Shown piece after piece: positions 43,883 through 52,328 of a stretch of 64,000 bases of DNA (positions are counted from its first letter, which is position 1; every line of letters begins with the position of its first letter). Source of the stretch: Phoronis australis (lineage: Eukaryota; Phoronida; Phoronidae); the NCBI GenBank assembly GCA_002633005.1, contig NMRA01000390.1, positions 351,121-415,120 of the forward strand, in the 5' to 3' direction. The notes under the pieces were generated by a model that was given only the letters and a program-made list of their open reading frames with translations, did not search any database and was not told the origin of the DNA. The translations under genes and the position numbers were made by a program.

Positions 43883-44772
43883 CTACACGTGTTTTACCTT
43901 TTTTATAATTACATCAATACTTCTATCAATTATGTCTACCAAAGCACGGTACGTTTCCTTCTGAATCGACGTATTTCTGGTTATGCTTACTGGGATACCT
44001 CTAGAGACCTTCCTCACTGCCTTTTCATAGACTTTTGGGTATATCAAGTCTTTCAGTATTGTCGCGTTGTTGTTGTTGCAATCGTTTGCGCTCGCATGCC
44101 GATAATTTGCTTCTGCCCGTCGCACGGAAGTGGCACCACCGCACTTCTCGACATTGTGTTGTCTTGTTGCTGGAGCCACACAGTTCAAAGCACGGTTGAG
44201 ACGTTTCTCGCACATATTAGCAATGGCGTTGCATCCTGTCTTGTAATTGTCTCTGTGCAGATTTAGGGCACCACAAGCATTGTTTGTATCATTAGGATCA
44301 CATTCGGCATTGCTTGAAGTATTTGATTCACGGCTTCGAGGTCCGGAGGGCCGGCAAGGTTTGCATGGACTACAAGGGCCACAACTATTGGAGCAGCGAG
44401 GAGCACAACTACCGCTACAGCGAGGACCACAGCCACTGCCGCAGCAAGATCCGCAACCACCGCCGCAGCGAGGACTCCGACCTTTCTTGCAACATGTGTT
44501 GTTTTCTTCGTCACCTGTCGCGATGTCTCCTACGTGTAGATGAACTGAGTTGTTAAATTTGTCCCTCGCGATATCTCGTCCGCACATCGCCGTGTCTCCG
44601 CCAGTACAACGCTCTCGATTCAACACCGTGACATCCTTGGTAGTGCAGGTGTCGCACACGGAGAATCTGCCGCACACGGGCCCACGGCACATGCGGCAAC
44701 AACCGGGTAGACTCGTGTAGCTGCCTCTGCCAAGAAGCGGTCCACGCCCTCTTCCACCGGGACGCCTCATTT
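43883..44772 (-). CDS. Cys-rich family gene C, exon 2
   Basis: The acceptor GTTGGCCCAG is phase 1, two bases before the ATG at 44770, so the ATG is probably internal and the real start lies in an upstream exon. The order matches A and B: RG stretch (GGRGRGPLLGRG), Cys-rich start identical in large part to B, core VHLHVGDIATGD (44510-44545), Cys/Gly/Pro/Ser segment, Asn/Asp-rich spacer, then MCEK and A-P-A-T in place of WIVPAA. An Asn run and a C-terminal helical region (YPKVYEKAVRK, ending near KKVKHV) follow, as in gene A. The CxxC after the MCEK block is damaged (KCGGATSV where B has KCGGCGKAV), and Trp is replaced by Cys (LNCVAPA for LNWIVPA). The first exon was not found and may be lost in the gap at 45148-46088. 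Confidence 0.7.
44510..44545 (-). other. Conserved VHLHVGDIATGD core of gene C
   Basis: Protein identical to gene B, and one residue different from gene A. The surrounding RDKFNNS is shared with B. Confidence 0.8.
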
Positions 44773-45147
44773 CTGGGCCAACACAAGCTTTGGGAAGATA
44801 TAACGTGAATATCAGCTAGGTATTTCACGTAAATAGGCCTTCGGCCCACATTAAAGACATCTAATAAACAGAGAGTACATGGTATCCAAACCAACACTAA
44901 TTTACATCAAGAAACTCATTTCGACGTTTCTCAGCATTAATATAAATCGGTAAATAAAACAACAAGAATGGATCAACTGAAATTTGAAATTTTCGGATGT
45001 AACAACTTCCTTTATCAACAAAAACAGAAATAAAGTAAAATCAAACACAAAATGACAATTGACATATAAGATATGGTGTAATGAAAATGATACATTTTTG
45101 CGTAAAAAATTCAATGACATATTTTAAGAAGTTTTTATGTTCAATCC

Positions 45148-46088
45148 NNNNNNNNNNNNNNNNNNNNNNNNNNNNNNNNNNNNNNNNNNNNNNNNNNNNN
45201 NNNNNNNNNNNNNNNNNNNNNNNNNNNNNNNNNNNNNNNNNNNNNNNNNNNNNNNNNNNNNNNNNNNNNNNNNNNNNNNNNNNNNNNNNNNNNNNNNNNN
45301 NNNNNNNNNNNNNNNNNNNNNNNNNNNNNNNNNNNNNNNNNNNNNNNNNNNNNNNNNNNNNNNNNNNNNNNNNNNNNNNNNNNNNNNNNNNNNNNNNNNN
45401 NNNNNNNNNNNNNNNNNNNNNNNNNNNNNNNNNNNNNNNNNNNNNNNNNNNNNNNNNNNNNNNNNNNNNNNNNNNNNNNNNNNNNNNNNNNNNNNNNNNN
45501 NNNNNNNNNNNNNNNNNNNNNNNNNNNNNNNNNNNNNNNNNNNNNNNNNNNNNNNNNNNNNNNNNNNNNNNNNNNNNNNNNNNNNNNNNNNNNNNNNNNN
45601 NNNNNNNNNNNNNNNNNNNNNNNNNNNNNNNNNNNNNNNNNNNNNNNNNNNNNNNNNNNNNNNNNNNNNNNNNNNNNNNNNNNNNNNNNNNNNNNNNNNN
45701 NNNNNNNNNNNNNNNNNNNNNNNNNNNNNNNNNNNNNNNNNNNNNNNNNNNNNNNNNNNNNNNNNNNNNNNNNNNNNNNNNNNNNNNNNNNNNNNNNNNN
45801 NNNNNNNNNNNNNNNNNNNNNNNNNNNNNNNNNNNNNNNNNNNNNNNNNNNNNNNNNNNNNNNNNNNNNNNNNNNNNNNNNNNNNNNNNNNNNNNNNNNN
45901 NNNNNNNNNNNNNNNNNNNNNNNNNNNNNNNNNNNNNNNNNNNNNNNNNNNNNNNNNNNNNNNNNNNNNNNNNNNNNNNNNNNNNNNNNNNNNNNNNNNN
46001 NNNNNNNNNNNNNNNNNNNNNNNNNNNNNNNNNNNNNNNNNNNNNNNNNNNNNNNNNNNNNNNNNNNNNNNNNNNNNNNNNNNNNNNN
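45148..46088. other. Scaffold gap (941 Ns)
   Basis: All N. Its right edge opens in the middle of a LINE reverse transcriptase. Its left edge is AT-rich sequence upstream of gene C. The missing exon 1 of gene C and the 5' part of the LINE could be inside. Confidence 0.95.
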
Positions 46089-47133
46089 GCCAATTTGGAT
46101 TCATGCCTGGTAACAGCACTGTGTCGCAACTTACAGAAATTGTACACGACATCCACCTCCAGTTTGAGCAAGGGTACAACGTGAGATCCGTATTTTTAGA
46201 CATTGCGTCAGCTTTTGATGTCGTTCCCCATGACCTGCTTCTACATAAATTACAATCTTACGATTTCTCAGGCACTCTCCTCTTACTTTTAAAATCATAT
46301 CTGGAAAATCGAACTTACAAAGTCCGAATTGAGGGTGTCTTATCACCTTCATCAACGCCAGGTTTCGTAAATGCTGGAGTACCACAGGGTAACGTACTAG
46401 GCCCCTTACTCTTTTTACTGTATATCAATGATCTTCCAGACACGATAAGCTCTAAAACATTCTTATATGCTGATGACACTGCAATTTTCCACCCATTCTC
46501 GAAAGAGCATCCCCATGACTCCTTCCAATTGCAAACTGACCTTAACAAATTCTATGACTGGTCTCACAAATGGAAGATGAAATTTAAACCTGAAAAAAGT
46601 GTTGATCTTATATTTTCTAAGTCTAATAAAACTCATTTCCAAACAAATCCAACACTGGAATTATCACTCAATGGGTAAGTTATCCCCAATAAGTTCACGC
46701 ACAAACATCTTGGCTTGCTACTCGACCATAAGCTTGCATTTACTCCACATTGTCGCGAACTCGTTCAAAAAGTACAAAAATTAATTAATCTAATTAGAAT
46801 TATCTCTCGTCATCTCAACTCCATGCATCTCGAAACTCTGTTCAAGTCTTTTGTACTTCCACATCGAGATTACTGTGACATAATCTACCAATCGGCAAAC
46901 GCTGGCATACTTCTTCAATTAGAAAGACAACAATACCAAGCAGCTTTAGCCGTAACCGGGGCATACAAAGGGTCCAACACAATCAAGGTTCTAAATAGTC
47001 TTCACTGGAGCAAACTAGCATCCCGTCGTAAACTCCACCTGTCCATGTATACATTCAAAGTCTTAACCAACATAAACAATTACTTCAACAAAATCCTCTT
47101 TGACTCCTACAAAAGACCAAGCACGAGACCAGA
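46089..47133 (+). mobile_element. LINE reverse transcriptase, 3' half of ORF2
   Basis: An RT domain of the non-LTR type, entering from the gap. Visible motifs in order are [47 protein letters not shown] and LYADDTAIF (catalytic box at about 46470), then KTHFQ and HKHLGLLLD, as in Jockey/CR1-like elements. One in-frame TAA (46676) interrupts the frame, which otherwise continues to 47133. There an unrelated element of 399 bp is inserted, and the ORF resumes at 47533. The element is dead but fairly young. Confidence 0.85.
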
Positions 47134-47532
47134 GCCCGGTCACCAATCTTTTTACTCGAAATGAAACTCGAAATTAGGTTTGGCATTTTCTACTCTACTT
47201 TTGGGAAAACTCAAGATAAGTGTCTATTATTCTATGCTCGAGTACACAATAACTTACGTAGATAATTTATTGCCCTTAGTTCACAGTTTGTAAACCCAAT
47301 ATTAAAGCAATAAGTTAGAGTTTGAACTCGAAATTTTGAGTTTTTACTCGAGTTTGTAGCACGAATATAAGGGTCTTCAAGGGCAAACTTGAACAAGAAA
47401 CTCTTATGCATAAACTATAATGTATTTGAGCACCGTCTGATAACCAATTATCTTAAGTTCGCACAAAAGGAGCAGAGAAATTGCCAAAAATAGTTTCGAG
47501 TCCGTTTCGAGTACAAAGATTAGAGACCGGGC
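47134..47532. mobile_element. MITE family 2, copy 3, inserted in a LINE
   Basis: The outer ends are GCCCGGTCACCAATCTTTTT and the complement of CAAAGATTAGAGACCGGGC. Inner blocks ACTCAAGATAAGTGTCTATT and CCAATTATCTTAAGTTCGCA pair, as do the ACTCGAAAT-type blocks. It has about 90-bp subterminal inverted repeats and no ORF. It splits the RT ORF of the LINE cleanly, which fixes its boundaries better than for the copies at 9012 and 11865. Confidence 0.75.
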
Positions 47533-48310
47533 CCTGGACTACGGCAAAGCAATATGTATACTATTTCAGCCTCCATCAGCCAAGCCTTCAGAAGATCAAC
47601 AATATTAAATTGTATTGACAACTGGAATTCCTTACCATTCAAAATAAAAGAAAGCACTTCAATCGTCACTCTCAAAAATAACTTTAAAATGCATACCACT
47701 ACTCCAGACTTGCCAGTCCCATTGACATCATTCCAACTTCCCCGCAACCATGAAATAACCCTATACAGATCACGATGTGGTCTATTCCTAAACAACGACA
47801 AATTTAGACATGATTTTAATAATATTTTGCCTCTGTGTTCCTGTGGAGATACCCAGACATATACTCATGTTTTCTTTGCTTGTGAGGTATGCAAGGAGTA
47901 GAGGGTACAGCTCTTCCAGGCACTCGAACAATACCCCAATGTTTATAAAAAATATTCTGAAATTCCGCAATTGTACAACAAAATTAATTTCTTTCTATAT
48001 GGATGTCAAGAACTTAAATCAAACTAAAATAAGGTTTTATTTGAAATAGTATCAGAATTTCTTTATAACATTAAATCTCTTTGTGTGAGTGGATAGAATT
48101 TTATACATCTGTATGAAAACGAATTATTTTCATTCGTTTTCATATATCATTGTATTCTTAACATCATTTTTTTATTTATTTATTCGTATATAATCATTGT
48201 ATATAGACTTCTTTGTATTTTTTTACCCAGATCTAATGCCTCTTGGCGCTTTCTGAGTTATGTATGTTCATTGTATTCTGAAGATTTCGTAGTAAACATT
48301 AACAAAATGA
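47533..48310 (+). mobile_element. LINE ORF2 C-terminus and 3' tail, after MITE insertion
   Basis: The frame resumes with FRRSTILNCIDNWNSLPFKI, the typical post-RT segment of Jockey/CR1-like elements. A C-terminal cysteine motif follows (CSCGDTQTYTHVFFAC), then a stop at 47899 and an AT-rich 3' tail. It belongs to the RT at 46089-47133. Confidence 0.75.
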
Positions 48311-48616
48311 AAAATACGTCTGGGATAATCAACGAACCAGATTTTTACTAAAATGACATGAAAAAGTTGCTCTCTCCTTTAACCAGCATTTAAAAATTCT
48401 CAATAGTAAAAGTACCTACATCGTCACTCTACTAAGCTCTCTTCTCACTGCAACGTTTGAAACATACTGTCCAAGTTGTATTAAGAACTAATAAGAATTA
48501 TTGTGCACTATTTCAATGTCTTGTGCAGGATGAAATCCTCAAATCTCAGAACCATACAACATAATCGGCAAAATAGGGCTGCGCGGGTTATTTTGGAAGC
48601 CGGTGTTAGAGATATT

Positions 48617-49526
48617 CAGTGGCGGATCTAGGATATCATAACGGTAGCCCAACATTTTATCTCGTAGATAATCGCGCAAGGCGCTATTGTAGAGGTAGCG
48701 CCGAAGGAGGGAAAATTTGTTTTTGCCTCTGAGCATTTTCCTTGATTTCTGATGTACAGTCAGCCCTCAACGGTTCTAATTTGGCCCGGTAATTCAAAAA
48801 TGAAATACTCGTAAAATGCCAATGATTCAAGCTCACTACTTATAGATCAGAGCACGGGTGATCCTGGATTGCGCCACTACGTTTTCTGCTACAGCACCGT
48901 GCTAAGAGACATGCTGTCTTGCGTGTGGTCCACAGCGTTCACGCGTAATCTGCTTCGTTCCGAAATGTTTATTTCACGCTTTATATTTTGTGCAACTAGT
49001 TGGAAGCAAAAGCTGCGTTTATAACAGTCTCCAGTTGCCCAAAACACGTAATCCGTTTTTTGTGTAGGCATTAACCACGCGCTTGCTTTGTAAATCGTCT
49101 TAATTTCAATGTTTGACAAAGAAAAGTCTATGAGTTTCTGAGTGATTCACTAAGGCTTCGATTAAAATTTACATGTTGCCAACAGCTTCGTTGTCTTCAT
49201 AGTCACCCATTGGTTTGAAAAAATGAAGCAATTTTCTTCATTGCGCAGTAGAGCGAGACTACGGAAACGAGGTGGTAAATGTAGTGAGCTGCGCCACTGT
49301 CGGTCACCTGGGATATCACGTGCGTGTCGACTGGTAGTCTGAGTCGGGCACTAGAAATGGGAACTGAGCACCCCCCACAAGCACACACAGACTAATACTC
49401 TACACACTGTCAAATCTTGTTTCGTTCGTGTAATGTTAATTGACGTGGTTAATTATTAAGCTCGATATTTCCTCACTCATGCTTTATTTTTTTTCGGCCC
49501 CCAAGGCCCCGCTAAATCCGCCTATG
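48617..49526. mobile_element. hAT-like non-autonomous DNA transposon
   Basis: The left terminus CAGTGGCGGATCTAGG and the right terminus CTAAATCCGCCTATG form an imperfect inverted repeat of 15-16 bp of the kind common to hAT elements. The interior of about 880 bp has no transposase domain. I see no clear 8-bp target duplication: the flanks are GAGATATT and ACTATTGT. The right end matches bases 34-49 of the window. Confidence 0.55.
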
Positions 49527-49589
49527 ACTATTGTTTTTGAAAACCTCCATATGGAGGTGGCAATAATGAAAATACAAGCAAGCTAGAGT

Positions 49590-50262
49590 TGCAAGTAAAT
49601 TCCTATTAGCATGTTGTGTGTACATAAAATGTTTTGACGTCTAGTACAAACATACTTAAGTGTTAAGTTCACGATGACTGCTAATCGATATGGCACAAGG
49701 GCCTCACAGTCATCCAATTTCAAATTGTCGAAAACCAGAAATGAAACTGGTAAAAAATCATACATACATTGGGAATTATCAATGAAACATTCTCCTTTCC
49801 TATGCCAAATCTGCATCATCCTTAATACATTTTTTAAAAACGAATTATCAGACGTCAATGGAACTAGAAGTGTTCTGTGTAGCAAATATCATGCCTTTAA
49901 GATCATCAGACTAATCTATATGTACATCTATGTATATATTTTATTCACATACAAGTATAGACATGATATCTTGTACTTCTAATAACTAATATTTTGTTAT
50001 TTATTTACTAATTATTTTTATTTAATCATGTTGTCTTATTCTTTTAGTATCTTCTGTTCATTGTTTGTTTATTATTTATTTGTTTCGTCAGTCTCTCCAT
50101 GTCAGTTTCATGTCCATCATGATGATTTAAGTCTTTCATGTTTGCAAGTCAGTCTGTGTGTCTTACTGGTTTTGTAGGTTTTATTGAGGGCCCCCATGGA
50201 AAGCAGTGGAAACTGATGAGTTATCCTCAATTTAAATATCGCAATAAACGAAGAAATAAATA
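49590..50262 (+). mobile_element. Probable LINE 3' tail
   Basis: An AT-rich segment with a short Cys/His-poor ORF (49674-49982), ending in GGGCCCCCATGGAAAGCAG and ATGAGTTATCCTCAATTTAA and then AATAAA repeats. This arrangement is typical of 3' UTRs of CR1-like elements. No RT motif remains. Confidence 0.4.
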
Positions 50263-50354
50263 AACATTTTTTAATCAAACAATGTTAACCACATTTGTAC
50301 AGGAACGTCATTGTATTTACACATGCGCTTTCTCAGTACATTATCAGTACATTG

Positions 50355-50364
50355 TCATCATCAA

Positions 50365-50402
<38 letters not shown>

Positions 50403-50430
50403 CCACCATCATCATCAACATCATCATCAG
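50355..50430. repeat. (ATC)n microsatellite
   Basis: A run of CAT triplets on the plus strand, with occasional AAC and ACC interruptions. The long homopolymeric ORFs across it are artefacts. Confidence 0.9.
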
Positions 50431-51010
50431 TTTTGTTTTTAAGCTTTTGTCATTTATAACACAGTTATCATTATTATCATTATGAGTAAAACAACAATAC
50501 CAATAATTATAATATAACAATAATGATATTTTCTTGTCATGTATACACGTTTTCAGGACTTCGGCACCTTCGTGCGAACAAATATATTTTTCAAGAACAT
50601 CTTGAGTCAAATGCGTTACGCCGTTGCCGAAAAAACCTCCGGCAAGTAAGCGCATACCCCTAATTGTGAAGCTGCGTCTAATTGTTGAGCTCAAAGGCGA
50701 AGGCAAACTTTTTCCATGTCATTTTGAGCTAAAATATGGTGGGTTGGTTATCCTAGACATATTTTCCACTTAACTACAGCTTTTCGTAATTTTATTAATT
50801 ACTTGTCCGCTACTCCGGAAGTGACGTTTTAGGAGGCAAGCGTTTCCCGCCACTTGGTTTTGCGTTGACTTTACCGTGCGAATCTGTTCTATTCTACTTT
50901 TGTTTTGTGCTGTTTTTCAACAATTGTCGCCACCACTTTCCATCGGCGAGTATTCTGCGGCAAGATAGGTTAGTAGAGAACTCAACTACGTTGGATTTAG
51001 GGATTGTTTA

Positions 51011-51424
51011 GTGTGTTGTAAGCTGAAAATGGCTGGAGTCGGTGACCCGTATCACAGTGACAGTAGTGTGAGTGACGGAGACCTTGTTCACAGCAGTGGT
51101 GACGAGGAATTTTTTCACGGACATTCAGTGGGTGGGTACATGTTTGAGCCCGAGTATAACGAGGCAGAGTACGCACAGGCACAGGCAGCTGTTGAGAGAA
51201 ACGAGGCGGCTACTGAGGACAGACGTGGTGACACATCTTGGTGCAAATGCACTGTGTGCGTTGTTATGCCTACCTCAATGGAATGCTTGTGCTGTTCAGA
51301 GTTCGACGAGGCCAAGCCACTACTGGACATGGTTAAGTGGACTTCCGGCATACCACGGACAGGGGAACAACTGTCCCACTTGCCAGAGTGTCCCGCGACA
51401 CACTCCCACTGGATGGTGACCTGA
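51011..51424 (+). CDS. Small protein with P2X7 C-terminal (ballast)-like Cys motif
   Basis: A 137-residue frame; the second ATG (51029, MAGVGDPYHSDS) is the likely start. An acidic Ser/Asp/Glu-rich N-terminal half is followed by DTSWCKCTVCVVMPTSMECL then CC. The order W-C-x-C-x-x-C-x-x-M-P-T-x-x-E-C-x-C-C resembles the cysteine region of the P2X7 receptor C-terminal domain, a zinc-containing module that also occurs in small stand-alone proteins of many invertebrates. The channel part of P2X is absent. The continuation of that domain (Cys and His further downstream, e.g. LPECPATHSHW) is partial, so the ORF may be truncated. It is convergent with the THAP ORF, whose stop lies 110 bp away. Confidence 0.5.
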   Translation: MCCKLKMAGVGDPYHSDSSVSDGDLVHSSGDEEFFHGHSVGGYMFEPEYNEAEYAQAQAAVERNEAATEDRRGDTSWCKCTVCVVMPTSMECLCCSEFDEAKPLLDMVKWTSGIPRTGEQLSHLPECPATHSHWMVT

Positions 51425-51533
51425 GCACCAAAACTGCTTACATCGTGTCGTGTGACTCCCTCGCCACACACCTGGCACCTTCTAAACAGACAAGTCCACA
51501 ATAAACTTATCAAAGTTTGGCTCACCGATCTGT

Positions 51534-52112
51534 TCACTGAACGACAAACTCCTCTTCACTGGGTGTCGAACTGGGCCTGTAATCACTCCCACTACTCAAT
51601 ATCGCTGTAGGGCTGCTTAGAGGCTCTGGGCTGGAGAAAACAGCACAAGGCGAATCACTACTGGTTCCAGGAATTGCACGCTCTGGGGTACCTTCGGAGG
51701 CACGGGTGACAGTACATGTAGATGAAGTGCCTCCACTGGCTCCAGTCACTGTATTGGCCACAGCTCGCGAGGCTTCTCGCTTCAAAAACGCACTTCTCGG
51801 GGGTGGCGACGGGGCACTGCCGGGAATCCACACAGACGGAACGGCATCCTTTTTCAGGCGTTGTTTCGCAGGGACCTTCATCATTTCAGCGTACAAATCC
51901 CTTTCGTAACCGGAGGGCAGAAAGTGCTTGCCACACACACGGTAATTCTCCACTGCTTTGTACGTTGCGTGGACGGGTAACGCTGCGTTCTTCACACGAA
52001 CGAGCTAAGTACGGCGAAGTGTGTCATCCATCGGAAAGCGATGCAAAGGCACTCCCAAAGCGCGCGTGACCCGATAATTAGTACATTCCGGTACGAAGCA
52101 ACAGTGTGGCAT
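51534..52112 (-). pseudogene. THAP-domain protein with in-frame stop in the zinc finger
   Basis: From the ATG at 52112 the frame reads MPHCCFVPECTN, then LHRFPMDD and, after an amber codon at 52005-52007, YRVCGKHFLPSGYERD and AVPSVWIP. This gives the whole C2CH THAP zinc finger: Cys pair, HRFP, C-x2-H and the terminal AVPSxF/W-x-P. The stop TAG falls where THAP domains have an invariant tryptophan (TGG), so a single base change explains it. A Ser/Thr/Pro-rich tail follows to the TGA at 51534. THAP fingers bind DNA, and many derive from P-element-like transposases. Translation downstream of the stop could start at 51995, but that would lack half the finger. Confidence 0.65.
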
Positions 52113-52164
52113 GTTGACTGACTAGTAAATGAAAGCAAACGACGACGAAATTTAACACAACCGA

Positions 52165-52302
52165 CGCCACTATTGGTTTCCGGTTTATTATTTTACGCGA
52201 GTCATTCGTTTGACTATTTTTGTTAGTCCTTCCGGTTTCGCCATTTGCGATAAATAAACACAAGTATTTTGAGTTCACACATTTACTCTCATTTTACTGG
52301 CG
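52165..52302. repeat. 5' LTR of retrotransposon (138 bp)
   Basis: Starts CGCCACTATTGG and ends TTTTACTGGCG, so its ends are the inverted pair CGCCA/TGGCG rather than the usual TG/CA. Two further copies of equal length lie at 57490 and 62850. It contains CGATAAATAAACAC near its 3' part. The sequence immediately after it, TGGCGGCAGCG (52303), begins with TGG and may be the tRNA primer-binding site. It begins 52 bp upstream of the THAP ATG on the opposite strand. Confidence 0.75.
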
Positions 52303-52320
52303 TGGCGGCAGCGTGTTCTT
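52303..52320 (+). promoter_or_regulatory. Putative primer-binding site
   Basis: TGGCGGCAGCGTGTTCTT directly follows the 5' LTR. It would pair with a tRNA 3' end of the form CGCTGCCGCCA. The position is standard, but the tRNA was not identified. Confidence 0.45.
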
Positions 52321-52328
52321 AACGAACC

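Noticed and set aside
24595-44772. Genes A-C as metallothioneins, keratin-associated proteins or secreted Cys-rich toxins
   Set aside because: No signal peptide, large basic N-terminus, long helical C-terminus and a conserved Cys-free core do not fit any of these.
45041-46678. Open frames spanning the 941-N gap
   Set aside because: Ns translate as X and create false continuity; only the part from 46089 is real sequence.
50282-50706. Ile/Met-rich ORFs
   Set aside because: They are translations of the (ATC)n microsatellite.
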